In this document: piece by piece, positions 33,208 through 46,957 of the stretch | How the letters are laid out: each line of letters opens with the position of its first letter | Position numbering within the stretch: the first letter of the stretch is position 1 | Origin: Stereum hirsutum FP-91666 SS1 | Taxonomy: Eukaryota; Basidiomycota; Agaricomycetes; Russulales; Stereaceae | Length of the DNA stretch: 64,000 bases | Assembly (NCBI RefSeq): GCF_000264905.1 | Contig: NW_006763139.1 | Span: forward strand, 569,949 to 633,948 | Direction of reading: 5' to 3' | Position numbers and translations under genes: made by a program | The notes under the pieces: model-generated | Told to the model about the DNA's origin: nothing | What the model saw: the letters and a program-made list of their open reading frames with translations, nothing else | The model's database searches: none

Positions 33208-33895
33208 CGCAGTCGATTATGTACAGGAGCTCGAGGGCGACGGCCTACCGCATCCTTTCACGAGGGCTCAGTTTATGTACCCAGCAGAAGCATCCGCTAA
33301 TTTCGAAGCGTGTGCGTAGAGATTCCGAAAGAAGAAACACGTTCGTCGATCCGCTCAAGGCACGGCAAGGTTGTTCCTGGGGACACAGATCCCGCCACAA
33401 AGAAATGAAATAGTTGGACATTCGAATGTGCGTCGTGTGAGGTCGTGTGCTGCTGAGGTTGGTCGTCAAATTTATAATGTTTGGGAGTGCCAGGAAGGTC
33501 GGCCATGTGGGTAGAGACCAAGAACAGCTAACAACGAGCAAGGCTGCCAAGGATAACATCGACGACGGATTGGAAAGGACGGCCGGTTCCGATGATAGCC
33601 GGAAGGAAGGAAGGAATTTAGGCCTCTAGAAGGCCCTAGCGAAGAGCAAGAGGGTTGACATGCGATGTTGACGAGGAACGTGAAAGTAGAATGGCTTTTA
33701 CTTGGACGGAAATCCTAACACTATCGGAGCTCGAAGGATCATGGCGAACGCCGTCGCGCATTTGGTGCCACCGTGGCGCGATTGCACCAGCCAGTTTAAT
33801 TGTACAATACATTCGAACAAGACTATTTATTCCTACATAAAGCACATGTACTTATCTACAATCACATCCAGCTAGATCGCCTCTGTATACTGAAA
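33208..33895. other. Intergenic: upstream of the phosphatase, downstream of the MFS gene
   Basis: About 690 bp. A TATAAA on the minus strand at 33471-33476 lies 264 bp from the phosphatase ATG and would need a long or spliced leader. A short GGAA-type run occurs near 33600-33620. No gene-like frame is convincing. Confidence 0.4.
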
Positions 33896-36820
33896 TCACT
33901 GTTCTCTCCGCTCGCCAGACACACCCCCACCAGACACACCCTCCTCTTCAGCCGTCTGAGCTTCCTCATCTACGCCTGTCTCCCTTGCCTCGTCTACATT
34001 ACCATTTTGTTTAGGAGGTGGCCCATTTACAGTGTCTGGTAATGGATACTCTTTGATAGGTAGAAGTGTGAGTATTAGGAGGATCGCGACGACCTACGTT
34101 TACAACCAACCGATGATCAGTACAAGCGACTTAAGCGGTGGATGGGCGCATGGGAACTGAAATGGATGATGAGTACGTACGATCTGCACTTGAAACACGA
34201 CTCTGAGCGCCAACGCCCAGCTTTCCGTTGCTTTTTGACGGAGCAACGGAGGCAAGATGTGCATGTACTCTGTCGAGTCGAGGATCTTGGATATGATCTG
34301 TTGCGAGTCCGGGTGTTGTTATAGAATGAAAGCCCGGGACGGGGAAATGTAGTAAGCGAATAGGACAAGGAACTAGCCAAAAACGAACGAACGCACCTTC
34401 GCCGCTCCTTCTACTTCATCTTCCGTGATCCTCACCTTCAAATTCTTAGCGACCAAGGTCTGCAACAAAGTCGACGACAGCGCGACACCGAGGACTTGAC
34501 CTGTCGTTCTGAATAGGTATGAAACTAAAGTCCGCGTGGTCAGGTAATTATTCGCTGGCGAAAAGACGAGCTATCAGGGCCCAGGGAGACGAGGATGGAC
34601 GACTCACTCCCGGTGGCGATGGGGATCTGATCGCGCGGTACGCTCGCGAAGAGGGCGAGAAGTGTTGTTGTGAGGATCGATGCGAAGCCGAAGCCCTATA
34701 CGATCCATGTAACAAAGTCATCTTGTCAGCAAAACGGTTCAGGTGTAGTCCAGCAGAAGGGGGAGATGGACATAGGCATCGGAGCACGCACGTTAGGTAT
34801 CAGCGTGATATAAAGCACCCATTCCGGAGTCTTATTCGTCCTATATTCTCTCCGTTGTGAGCGACTCATTCTGCATTGCCGATTACGATAATCACCTACC
34901 AAGAGCTCAGCAAAACGTTCGCCCCTACAAGCCCCAACCCACAAAATACCTCCAACCACCAATACTTCCCCGTGTGCCTCATGTACCATCCGGCAAACAA
35001 GCTGCCGATGGCGATACAAGCAGAGTTGGGGATAAGGTGGCGGCCAGCGGAGGTAGACGATTGCAGGAGCGCAGCGGTGAAGAAGAGAGGGGTTGTATAG
35101 ACCTGTTTGACGACAATAGAAAGGGCGAGTCAATGCGCATCCCAGGAAGGATGTGGAATTCAGTGCGGAAATAGACGGGTAAACGGTAGATGTGCATGAA
35201 TGGGTCAACGTGGATGGTTGATTGAGGGAAGAGGAACCTACCGTCGAAAACGAGAGAACCGCGATCAAGAAATTGTTCTGCAGTCGAATGTTAGTGTATG
35301 TTCAGTTCTACGAACTAGATGTGCGTACCAAGGCGACGAAAGCCGGGTTACGCTGTTAGAATTGATGCCACACAGACCGAAAACAGGCGCGGAAAAGGAT
35401 GATGATCAGCATGAAGTTGCTAGAAAATTATGGCAGTGTCACGCGAGTAGGATTGGGCGAAACGTTCCAGGGGAAAACATACCCTCTTCAACATGGAGAT
35501 TGGCATAACGGGTTCCACGGCGAACTTCACTTCGACGAGCACGAAGAGCACAATGAAGAATGCACTAACGCAGTCAACATAAATTGGCAGTCAGTACCCT
35601 TGTCATATTTGTTTGTAGATCATAGAGAAGAAAATACACATACCTAGCTCCAATAAATCCCCACATCCCGGCCTTGCCGCTCCACCAACTCATATTCTCA
35701 CCCGGATCAGCCAACTTTTCACCCACTGTCAGTCCAACTAACAGACTTCCAAGACTCAACACAAGCGTCAACGGCCCCGCCCAGTCGATCCGTTTGAGCT
35801 TTTGCGACATAGGAGTTTTGGAGTGGGAGGACTCGAGGAAGGAGGGAGGTTCCCGGACCTTGAGGTAGAGGAGGATAAGACCGATGAGGAGGACGGGGGA
35901 TTGGATAAGGAAGGCTGCACGCCTGGTTGGTAGAAACGGTAAAGAAAATTAGCAAAATCTCTGTGGGAAATGGTGCTGGCACATACCATCCAATAGTATC
36001 CCCTAACCAACCACCCAGTGGTGCTCCGACTGCGCCACCCAAAGCGAAGAGCAGGTTCGCGACTGAAACAGTGGCAGAGACAGGTGCACGTAAGTTGGAG
36101 TAATAAATGCATCGGGAGATACAATGAGACGTACATCCTTGGTAAAGCCCTCTACTTTTCAGAGGGACAACGTCGCTTATAATGACATTTCCGACAACAG
36201 CCATTCCTCCGCCTCCGGCGCCTGCAAGCGCTCGGAAGAACAACAACTGAGGCCTACCGATAACAATGACCACGGTCAGAAATATCATGTACATACCACA
36301 AACCGCATCTAAATGGACGAATACACTCACATACTGCCTGCAACTCCACACAACGCTGTGCCCAAGCCAAATAGCCCACCCGCCATCAACGCAGACGCCC
36401 GCCTCCCTATAATATTACATAGTCGTCCGTACAACGAAGTACAGCCGCATACTGTCAAGAGATAAGTTGTTCCGATCCATGAGGAATACTGAAGTGCTTC
36501 GAAAGAAGAGCCGATAAGCGAGACGAGTGTGGCGACGATGGTGGCGTCAAGAGAACCAATGAATGAGAGTGTCCAGATGCCAGCTGTTGGTCGTTGTTCG
36601 TGGATATTTTTCTTTAGAAACACTGGATGTCATTAGTTTATTGAGGAGGCGCACCTAGAAGAAAACCGAAATGAGTCTTGCTTAGATTCTCTGTAGTTTG
36701 TGGACTTGTGCTCGGAGGTGGTTTGGAGACGAGAGGCGTCCGTTCGTTCGCGTTTGTAAATTCGGTCACCGTCGAGTCCGAATCGGCTCTGGCATGTTGT
36801 TGAGCCTCAGCTTCGTTCAT
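33896..36820 (-). CDS. MFS exporter, DHA2/14-TM type (Vba-like)
   Basis: Proton-driven membrane transporter of the drug:H+ antiporter 14-TM group, which in fungi includes vacuolar basic amino acid (Vba) and multidrug carriers. It starts MNEAEAQQHARADSDSTVTE, a soluble tail with NERTPLVSKPPP. TM1 follows an intron spliced at ACCAACAG (GIWTLSFIGSLDATIVATLV). The TM2-3 loop has SLYGRLCNIIGRRASAL (MFS motif A) and later comes GGAVGAPLGGWLGDTIGW (motif C, antiporter type). Other helices are readable (RIDWAGPLTLVLSLGSLLVG). The C-terminus is acidic and Gly-rich and ends SGERREQ with TGA at 33896-33898. More than ten introns. Substrate cannot be told from sequence. It stands alone and is not obviously linked to a metabolic cluster. 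Confidence 0.88.
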
Positions 36821-37245
36821 GGTTAGTATCAGAGATATTTTTTGGATAGTTTGTGTCTATGCTCCTTCCTTCAACTCTGAGATAGCATGGATGAGTGCAA
36901 CATGAGAAATGTCGTGGAACGGCGCCAAAGTGGACGGCGCGTTTCAGCGGCCCCCTGTGTGCCACAGCGCGTAAACGTAGGTGGCGCACTACATCCTTCA
37001 CGGAAATAGAGCTCTTTTTCCCAAGTGCAGCCGCCTCACAAGTACAACGTTGTTCTTTGATATCGTGCCTAGATGAAAACTAACCATCTGAATTAATTCT
37101 CAGCAATCACGGGGAGCTCTGGCTAGCGGGCAACCTCTAGTCATCTCGAGAGATACGTAGGCGGAGTTCCCAGTATCGAAATAATAGAATATGCATGGTT
37201 GCTCCAGCTGCATACGCTGTACTAATCCAGTCCACGTCGAGATCG
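36821..37245. other. Intergenic: promoter of the MFS gene
   Basis: About 425 bp between two minus-strand genes. No distinct motif was recognised. Confidence 0.4.
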
Positions 37246-38380
37246 TCATCGTTTCGATAATTGCCCAATCAAATCTTCTTTGAAGCTATCTCTCAAACAC
37301 GCCTCCATGCTCTTTGGCTCCCTGCCCAAGATCCTGCCCAACACATCACTGGCAACCCCCATCTCGCCCCTCTGCATCACCTCGTGCGTCTTTACCCACT
37401 CCCTCAAGAATGCCTCATCCCCAAGCCGTGGTGAGTTCGGGTTGAATAAGCGTTGAACGTATTCATCGACGGTTATGGTGTGCAGGGTGATCTTCCGGGA
37501 GAGGAGAGTTGAGAGACGCGTGCTAATATCTGAGAGGGTAAGGACGTTGGAAGGAGGGCCAGATAGGAGAAGAGTCTCGTGAGGATGGGAACCCTGTGAA
37601 TGGAGCCAGGACGAATTATCAGATAGAGGGTCATGTAGATGATATGGAGACATACCTTCGCAATGACTCGGGCGGTCGCTTCTCCGAGTTCTTCTCTCGA
37701 AGCCCATGCAACGGGCCCATCCCCAGTAATGTAAATATCTGTATCCTTCTTGTGGTCGAATAAACCTACATAAATCATGAGCAACAGAGCACGCTTGAAA
37801 AAGGACCTACGGAACCCGGTGAAGAGAGACGTACCCATGTAGATAGAATAACTCTCCGCATAGATCCCTTCCTTCAGAATCGTGTACGTGATCCCACTCT
37901 CCTTGAGATACCGCTCCGTATCCAGATGGCCTCTCATCATCTCACTGATATTCCTTTCCTCGCCCATTTCGCTAGCGACGGCCACGCTGGTGTAGTAGAT
38001 GTGTTTGACGCCGACGCGTTTGGCTGCGTCGATGGCATTGATGTGCGCGCGGATGCTGGGCTCGTAGAAGACGGAAGGATAGGATACGAGGAGAAGTCTG
38101 TCTGCACCCTGAAGTCGGATATATTGAGCGACAACCCGAGCACTGCTACTCATATGATCAAATAAATAAATACCTTGAAAGCCTCGTCCAGCGACCCCGG
38201 ATCCGCGAAGTCGCCACGTCGAACTTGGATACCTTCGGGGAGCGCAGAAATGAATGAAGACGATGGGTTGGGATTATAGATCGAGAGTATGATCTCGGTG
38301 GGCGGAACGTGGCAAGTCTGAAGCAGATGCTTGAGGACTTGCGAACCGATACCACCAGTTGCCCCAGTCAATACGATCAT
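37246..38380 (-). CDS. NmrA-type NAD(P)-binding protein (atypical SDR, quinone reductase-like)
   Basis: Atypical short-chain dehydrogenase fold of the NmrA/HSCARG and NAD(P)H:quinone oxidoreductase group. The N-terminus MIVLTGATGGIGSQVLKHLL has the GxxGxxG dinucleotide motif. It continues with VRRGDFADPGSLDEAFK, then LLLVSYPSVFYEPSIRAHIN, VKHIYYTSVAVASEMG, DTERYLKESGITYTILKEGI and GDGPVAWASREELGEATARV. These are the usual blocks of this family, without the Tyr-x3-Lys of classical SDRs. The end is FKEDLIGQLSKR with the stop at 37246-37248. Four short introns. It may be an enzyme or a redox sensor; the sequence does not decide. A TATA element lies about 100 bp upstream. Confidence 0.88.
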
Positions 38381-39132
38381 TGTTCGAGTCGCCTAGATGA
38401 ACGTAGTATAATGCTAGAGCTAGAGATGAGATGAGTTGCCGTGTGAGACGATTATGACGACCTTACTGACGATGTGGGGACTTATATACCTGAGAGGATA
38501 ATAGCGTTCTCCCGATGGTTCCGACGAGTGTAAGTACGTTCGACAAATACAAGCTAGACATAATCCCGGAATATGTCTAAGCAGAGGTCACCAGGTTGAA
38601 ATGGGGATTACTTTGTTTTCGGAGCCTGACACTGCCTCAGTGGACCGAATGGTGGACATCTCTAGAATCCATTTACGAATCCATTGCGTGGTTCGAACTC
38701 CGGCATGCAGTACATTGGGGTATCCGGGGGTATCCATGGATGGTTTGTCCATCAGAGTTTAGCTCTCGGAAATCCATGAACGACCCCTGACGATTCCTGG
38801 CGGTTAAGTTCACAAGAACTCGGAAGGGAAAGCGCTTCAGGGCACGTCAGGACTCCCAGGACGTTAGTCAGAAGAAGTACAAAACCTGCCTAGAGCACTG
38901 AAGCTTGCAAGGTGTCTCAGAAGGTTCCAGAGTGCTCTTACTGATGATTGAAAGTGAAGTCGGGAAAGAACAGACTGTCAAAGCGTTGCATGCGAGGCAC
39001 ATAATAATACAGCTTGGTTCAAGAATTTTCACTCCTGACTGAAAATCCTAGAAGAACTCGACAGGTTGGACAGAAAATGTCAGAATCCAGCCAATGTTTG
39101 AAACATGCCATTCCTTCAACCAGGCTTACACT
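38381..39132. other. Intergenic between two minus-strand genes
   Basis: About 750 bp. It contains the TATA box of the NmrA-like gene near its left end. No protein-like frame or RNA gene was identified in the rest. Confidence 0.45.
38481..38488 (-). promoter_or_regulatory. TATA box (TATATAAG) of the NmrA-like gene
   Basis: TATATAAG on the minus strand, about 100 bp ahead of the ATG at 38380. Confidence 0.5.
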
Positions 39133-42100
39133 TCATCTCGCGTTTATCCCTTCCAATACCTCTCTCCTGACCCACTCCTCAACCCCAGAGCCCTCTCTCC
39201 CAACTATCGAGCGCCACAACAGCATCCTTGCACTCAGCGCGCCCCACGCAACGCCCTTGCCTTCGAAAATATTCACTCCCATGGCAGAACGCCACTGATC
39301 TTCGACTGCGCGACCCCATATCCGGACCGGATCCACAGGTATTGTTGTGGTCGAAAATGAGGTGTAGGATGTGTGTGGCCCCGTATTGATGACACCTGAT
39401 TGTGGAGGTAGGTCGAGGGTGTGGTCAAAATGAGAAATGTCGAGATTATATTCAAAGAATTGAAGGAGGGTAAGAGCTTTGGCCATAAGGATGCCGAAGT
39501 TGGGGACGGTTGGACCCGGGAGAAGCGAGAGTCGAAGAAGTATCCTGGAAGTTATGGACAACAGTTCTGACGATACTTCTACTGAGGGTTGGAATATTAG
39601 GCACTTGTTCCGCTCGTGATAAAAAATCAAAAGTTACTCACCTGACTCCTGTAACAGTAGCTGCAAACATCTAGCTATAGTGGGGCGCCACTGGCCTCCG
39701 GTTGCGGACTCAAACCTGGGAGCATCGGCGACCATGAGGACGTTCTCCACAATCTTGAGCCAAAGCAAAGCCTCGCCCGACAAAAAGGATTGAGACTGTA
39801 ACACCATCTCTATCCAAGGCAGCAATGCCGACTTCAAGGTCAATGACGTCGTCATCCGTCTACTGCTGGTGATGTTAAGTACCACCTATGATAGCAAATC
39901 GCGGTCAGCAAGAGAAGAAGGGAGAAGAAAACAGAGACATACCTCCTGTACCCCATGCCTAATAAGTCGATCACCTTCTCCACTTTGCCACGCACTCGCC
40001 AACAAGTCCCAGGTATGTCTCCTCCTGAACACCTTCCACTCTGCCTCGCCAGCACCTAACATCGCATCTGCTAGGAACTTCACCATCCATCCTCTCTCTT
40101 TCTTCCAGTCCTCCGAGCTGCTGTAAAGCATGGAAAAGAGCATGGGCACGTCGGCAGAGTCGAGCTCCGGACGTTGCAGGAGAAAGCGAGAGGTGAGCGG
40201 ATATATGAAATTGGCGGGATAGAAGACGCCACGGAGGGAGTGGGCGAGGAGAAGGGTCGTAAAGGTGGGTAGGCGGGGAGGTGAGTCAGTCTCGGGAGAC
40301 GACCGGATAGCATCTCTCAAGAGGTCGAAGATGTGCATAACGTGGGGTTTTTCCTGCATGTCTGCGTCCTATACACAATGATGAGCTTTATCATGTAGGA
40401 AAGTAATGATCGTGACAAACCTTCGACGCTTTTGATATGGCGGCCATCTGTGTCATCGCCACGTCCCTCAATGCATCCTCCTTAGACGATAACATCCGTA
40501 TGACCAGACTGATCGCATTTGTCCTGAATAACTGAACCCATTCGGCCGCTGATGAGGGAGGGCTGGACGCGAGGACTTGGGTAACAAGCAAAAGTATCAA
40601 GAGAGGATCGTAAAGGTGTTCATCGGAAGCTGACGTAGCCGGAAGTCCTTCTTGGTTGGTACCGACAGTGTCCAACTTCCGCCAAGAAGGATAAGTCATG
40701 CACGTCCTGAAAACTCGATTTGAGTCAAGCCCTTCGAAAGCTTCCAGGGCGTTATTCGATACCGTGCCAGGGGAGGAGGACCATTGCGAAAAGGCACCCG
40801 CGATGGATGTCTTCCTATTTTCTTCGAAGAGCTTGAAGATGGCAAAAATCTGGAGATCACTGGATGCCAGGGTGCCGCCATATATCTGGATGAGGGGAAG
40901 GACGTGGCTTGGCTGGCATGTGTTGGAAGGGTGAAGATGGAAAAGTGTGTGGAGGAGGGAGATGATGGACTGTCGGGCGGGGGCGGAGGGAGAGGCATGT
41001 TTATGGAAGGAGGGATGTTGGAGGATGCTTTGAAGGTGGCGATTCACGAGCAGAGGCTGAAACAAGGGATCCGTGAGACTAATATTGGTGAAAGAGAAAG
41101 ATTCGCCTACCTTCAGCGGAGATTTCTTCAAAAGGACAGTAGCGAAGGAAGATGCTGATGGATCAGAAAGGCGATGCTGGATGGCGGCAGTCAGAACGGG
41201 ATCGACAAAATGTGTCTTAACGGTGGCGTCTGCCTTTATCAACGCGGCTACGAAGTGCTCCATTAGCACGGAACGCCACGACAGAAGGCTAGACTCACCA
41301 AGCCCTTGAACAACAGGCGCACTCAATGCTTCATCACTAGCAAAATGTCTTGAGGCCCATTGCAGGCCATGGTCCACACATGAAGCCACAAACTCCCTTG
41401 TCTCCTCCCTCGGTATGACCTCGGAATCGAAGAGCCGCCTCGCCACGAGGACGGTTTTAGCACTCATAACATCGAGAGACTCGCCTTCTACCGCACGTCT
41501 CAGGATTCCGATTAATTCTTCTCGACTCTCGGAGAAGCAGGTTACCATGAAGATGACACAATCCACGTCACGAGCCTCGTCGGAAAGTTTGGACCAAGTC
41601 GATGGCTGGATGACGCTTCGAACGAGATTTTCGAAGTGTGTCTTCCAGACGCCGGTAGCTTTGACTCTTTCGATAGAGGTTGACTCTCCCAAGGTCGTGA
41701 TTTCGTCGAGTGTGGCGTGTATGAGAGGCGTGATGCTGACATTCTTCTGCTGAGCAGAAGTCTCCGTCGAGAGCCAGGTGTAGCATGCAGCTCGTGCTGC
41801 CTTTTTCGAGTAAACCAGGCCACAGATAATTTCAACGTCCTCCGAGCTAAGCTGTCCGCGCGATAGGATAGTCTCGACCTCGGTATCATGGACATGATCA
41901 TCCATTCTCCGTTCCCAACGCGCCGTCGACTTCGAGATCAGCCGAGAAAGGGATAGAGACGGTTCTCCGCTCGTGCTGGTTGGCGGAAGCCCATCAAGTC
42001 CAACCGGAAGCGAAGCGTGCACGATGAGCGCGATGATCTTCTTTGCTGCGTTGCCTTTCGTCGAAGCTTGATCATCGACATTGAGTAGGCTGAACAGCAG

Positions 42101-45100
42101 GGGGAAACGAGAACGCATATGAGAGGCGATTTCGGTTTCCGAGCATGTGCTCGTCAGAGTTGTTAGGATCGCGCAGATAAGTTCGTTGCCGTCGGTGATC
42201 GTGCGAGAAGCGAAGAAGTCGAAGAGCTCGAGGAGGCTTTGAGTGTCCATGTAAGGCACCCAAAACTGTAGGGTTGAGTTGATCTGCAACGAAATTAGTA
42301 TAAACCAAACGTATAGAGAACAAGTGGCGAAATCCTACCGAAGTGATTTCCTTCTGCTGATCACAATGACCGGGCACGACGGCAACCATATGCTTCACCA
42401 GCGGCTCCACGATTTCCCTATCCCTGGCTTTCCTCGAGTCGAGTGACAATTTGACGAAGTTCTCGATCACTTTGGAATGACTATATCAGTGCGCATTCAG
42501 GGCGAAGAGCGAAATCCAAGCAGACATACCTTCCTTCCGTTCGCTACTCACAAGGAGCGTCCCAAGAACATCCTTGACCAACTTCAATGAGAAAGAATGC
42601 TCTACGAAGGGATAATATTGCTCATCCGTGAACGTGCGTTTCAGATATTCCATCACGGTTGCGGCCCAAGTTATCGCGTCATTGACGGTGGTCGGATCGT
42701 TGGCCGACATCCTGTGGCTGATACTCGTTATCGCTGCCTTAGCCTGGAGGACGGCGTGAGGTTCGGAGGTGATTGTGGTGAAGAGAGCGTGCAGTTGTTC
42801 GTCCCCGAATATGGTACTTTTGTGGCGAAGGGTCCATTGCATGTCAAGCCAATGGAAGAGGAATCTAAGCAGATATTATAGTCAACCAACAGTTCTAGTG
42901 GCATTTGGAGAGAGAGAACTTACGGTGGATGCAAATTAGCAAGCTCGGACTTCACGACGCTCTCATCGAGCAGGTGATTGGACCGGGGATCGATATGACA
43001 GACGAGAGCGTTGAGCGCGGAAGGATGCAGCTTCTCAATCGTAGAGACCAGGTGAGCGATATCGTTAGAGGTCAATGTGCATTCAAGAAGGCGAATCCAA
43101 TCCACGAGCTCGTAGGCCGAGGTTTGCCGTGCTGAGGGTGAAGTTGCTAGGGGAGGTAACGGTGAGAACAGTAGTCTGGTCAAGAGGGAGAGAAGAAACT
43201 CACGTATCGGCAACTCCTCCAGTTGACCAAGAAACTCCTGTACCGCCGGATTCGACATCTCCGCCACTTGTGGCTCCAACGGCCCATTCCTATAACTCTG
43301 TAGACACGCATTCAAAATCTCCACTTCCCGTCGTATTGCGCCGCTGACGATTGGGCTCCCCTCAAACAACTTCGATATCTGACCGGACACCGACTCGACG
43401 ATCTTCTCCGTGAACTTCTCCAGGGATCCCAAATCCTCCAGCTTACTAGCCAACACCAGAACCAACCTCCTAACAAACGACATCACGGCCAATGCGTCCG
43501 AAGGCGTAAAGTGGTTCCCTAATAGTTTGGCGAGGAGCTGTTCGCGGACGGTCATTAACAATGGGCTCAGAGATGTCTCTGAAGCCTGTCCCTGTTGTTG
43601 GCTGTTGCCACCTTCGTCCTCCGGGCCAGAAGTTAAACTCTCCATCTCCTCGATATATCGATGTGGCGCCTTCAAACACCTCTGTACGCATTCGTCCAAG
43701 AACGTAATCACCGCGTCGTCTTCGTTCGTGAGTGGCGTTCCGTCCGGAGCTTCAGCACATGGCGCACGCTTGATCGAGGGAAGACAGGACATCCAGAAGT
43801 ATACTTCGGAGGAGTCGTGTGCGAAGAGGATGGAGGAGGAAAGGACGTGGCTCAGGAGGGAGGAGATGGCAGTGCGGATGGAAGGGGTTGGGGTTGTGGT
43901 GTATGATTTGAGGAGGGTGGAGAGGTGGGTTCTGGAACCTGTTAGTGTAAGACGTGAGTAGATGCCACAAGAAGATGAATTGAATATTCGCGTGACGTAC
44001 CGGTCTTTCCTGTCCACGAGAAACCTTCATTCTCCTTTAGCAGTCTGAGAACGTGTAACTGCCTCAACGTTCTCAATCCAGCGATCGACGAGCTCACAGA
44101 CTCCCCGTCCTCAATCGTCGTTGGTGAAGGAATCAAGTGCTGTAACAATTTCCCCACGTCGAACCGCGCCTCCGCTACCAAAGACGGTAAACAACGATTA
44201 TACAACCACAGCAATCTCGTCGAGCTCTCGGCCAACAACGCTACCTGCGTCTCGTTCGTCTGTTTTGTGGTCGGGGCCGGGGTCGCGGTCGCGGTGGTGG
44301 TAGCACCAACATGCTGTCCCATCGCCACGACGACCTGGAAATCTGGTACCCTCTTCCTGACCTCCCTCTCCACCTCCCTTCTCCTCCGACTCCATTGTCC
44401 ACCTCCGCCTGCACTTTCACCCACACCTCCAAACACTCCCGAGCTAGCAGCGTCACCAACATCCTCTTCCAACACCCCTTCAACCTCCCTAAACCACTCT
44501 AAGACCTTTTCATACTTCATCAAGCATTTGCACAGTGCTAACGCCGTACAATGTTGCACGAGGGGTGAATTCGACTGCAATCCTTTTGAAAAATGGACTT
44601 TGAGAGATAGCGAGGGCAGGATGTTTTCTAGTATGGTGTTTAGAGGTGGAGGAGTTGGTTGATAGAGTGCGGTGGATGTAGAGGTTTGGGTAGACGGGGT
44701 GGAGAGGGAGGGAGATGGCGGGATAGGAAGGGAGATTATGGAGCCGAGGAAGGAAATGTTGGAGATCCACTTGGAGGAAAGGCGGGGTTCGAGAGTTGGG
44801 GCAGCGGAGGCCCAGTATCTGTGTATTTCCAAGCAGACCGGTCAGTTAGGGCACTGAATGTCAACAGGGGGGCTTGAGACGTACCCTGCCACGAGCTCAG
44901 GGCAGGCCCCCAGAATCTTGACAGCCAACTCCTGCTGTCGTGGATCCTCATTCACCCTCAAGGTCTTGACGACATTCGCCAACACCTTGTTATATATTTT
45001 AGTTCCATGTCCTTTCGTCGGCGCGTTGCCACCATCGTCTTCGACACCACCGACCGCAGTAGAACGGACGTCGTCCTGGGATTCACGAGGGTACCATCCA

Positions 45101-46422
45101 CGGTCTCTGAAACAGATGCCGGTGCCGGGACGAGTACAGATGGCGAGAAGGAAGTGGTGGACGAGGTCAGCCGGGATTTGCTCCTCGTCAGATCCTTCTG
45201 TGACTTCCGAGGAAGAACGTTCATAGAGCTTTATGAGCTATGTGCGAAGGTTTGATCAGCCAACGGCGCTCATAAAATTAAAGCACTTGAAAGTACCTGC
45301 GACAAGAGTCCTTCATTGAAGATGTTTATCTTCGCAGTTCTCTTGATTTTGGCGTCCGACCATATCCCGGCCCAACAGACCTCCAAAATCCGACGGATGA
45401 CGGCGTACGAATCTTGGTTGACGCCCTTGAATATCGAGGCGAGCGTATCTCTTCGTTGGTCTAGGAATGCAGCTTTGACGAAAGTGGGCGCGGTGGTGTC
45501 GACGAAGGAAAGGATGAAGAGGATATAGAGGGTGCGTATGTCTGTGGCGTATTGTGAGTATGGGTATGGTGCACAGAAATTGGAAGAAGACCGACCTGGC
45601 CGTGCGAGAATATCGATGGAGTTGGCATCTTTGCCTCTTCGACGCATGGAGAGAAGTTTCGGTAATGACTGGTAGTTTAACCTCGTAAGTATCACTGTCA
45701 CCATCGCGCCACACTATACTCATGTGCCACGCATAGAAGCACCGCGTACCTTGATCTCCCAAGCAAATCCCTCAAACACGGCCTTTTTCTCGCTTCCAGC
45801 AGCAAAAGAAGACATTGCGTTGAGGAGTTTCAAGGTATTTATGATGAGGTCGTTGTGTGAACCTGCGACGTAGGTGTTGAGCTGCTGCATGCATTGCTGA
45901 GACAACAACGTCTTCAAAATAGTGTGGCCATGAGCGTGATGGCTGTAGTGTGCTGAGGTGATGTTGAGGAGTGCAGCGAGAACAGATACGAGCAATGAGA
46001 GGATGGATAGCTGACGCTGTAGATTGTGGCGTCAATATGTATTCCCTGGCGATTAATTCACCGAATTAGACGTACCTGGTTCGTCGCTTCCCATATCTCA
46101 AATATATCGTGCGCTCCTGGTGACGTTTCTAGCCATGACTGGGCCAACGTTAGCCTGGCGTCCTGAGGAGAAATAGGTCCCTCGTTTGGCTTGATCGTAA
46201 GTTGGTTGCGGATGGACGTTAAGGCTGTCTACTTCGTCAGTGTACGGATGCATTGTAAGGTATAGTCAACACACCTTCGACGAGAGCATCCTGGTTCTGA
46301 TTTTTCAAGCTTGCTCTCAGCTCGCCTGCGCTGGAGTACCTGTAGGTCCCTCTCGAGTTCGCGTCGAGCTTTGCACGTTTTCTAGGGGCTTGGGCATCAT
46401 CTGCAGTACGTTTCACGGTCAT
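39133..46422 (-). CDS. URB1: Nucleolar pre-ribosomal-associated protein Urb1 (Npa1)
   Basis: Large helical-repeat protein of early 60S pre-ribosomal particles in the nucleolus, needed for 5.8S/25S rRNA maturation in yeast. The start at 46422 gives a basic N-terminus with a nuclear-signal-like stretch (MTVKRTADDAQAPRKRAKLD). Conserved parts follow across about ten exons: LTLAQSWLETSPGAHDIFEIW, LKLLNAMSSFAAGSEKKAVF, LYILFILSFVDTTAPTFVKA, NQDSYAVIRRILEVCWAGIW, FLLAICTRPGTGICFRDRGW and NKVLANVVKTLRVNEDPRQQ. Long exons cover the middle (42920-44017 and 40391-42289). The C-terminal exon ends EVLEGINAR at 39133-39135 and keeps the family-like WRSAMGVNIF and MLLWRSIVGREGS. At roughly 2,100-2,200 residues it is in the range of fungal Urb1. 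No break was seen. The long antisense open frames here are shadows. Confidence 0.88.
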
Positions 46423-46957
46423 TCAAGCAGGAGTACAGTTAACACCAGATTATCCTAGATATAACAGCAGCCACCTAGTCCAGCCTAGTTGAAGTATGTC
46501 CTGCAGCAAAAGTATGAATGAGAAATGAAGGCAACCCTCTGGAAGCGAGAATGTTTTCAAAATCTAGATCTTATCTTATCTCAATTTGGTTCCCACGGTT
46601 TGATCAGGCCGTTCAACTTTCCCTTGCCTTTCCCTCAACATGTCTCTGAATCTCAGTACTCTCTCTTGAACGGTGTTTAACCTGTCGAAACAGCTCGTAT
46701 AAATATGGCTCAGTCTTCGTTCACGGTGTCTATCCGTCTATTCTTGTGACCTGGAACGCTGTCGCTTCAACCGGGCCTGAAAGGTGCCCCAGTTTCTCGG
46801 TGACCTGCTCGTGGAATGAGCAGCCTCGAGTTGCATAGATGGTGAAATAGGTGTCCATCATTCTCATCGCTGTTAATCGTCACTTCTTACGCCTCGATTC
46901 GTCTCTGAGAAATGCTGACTATTACACTGTGTCCACCCTCGAACTATTCGTCATGTA
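46423..46957. other. Intergenic between two minus-strand genes
   Basis: About 535 bp, promoter of the Urb1 gene and 3' flank of the decarboxylase-like gene. No feature recognised. Confidence 0.45.

Noticed and set aside
38685..38705. GGTTCGAAC-like string resembling a tRNA B box
   Set aside because: No acceptor stem, D arm or A box can be formed around it, and the spacing to CC is off by one.
40698..44900. Many long antisense open frames opposite the Urb1 gene (for example 43410-43961)
   Set aside because: They mirror the long coding exons on the minus strand and have no family resemblance; they are codon-bias shadows.
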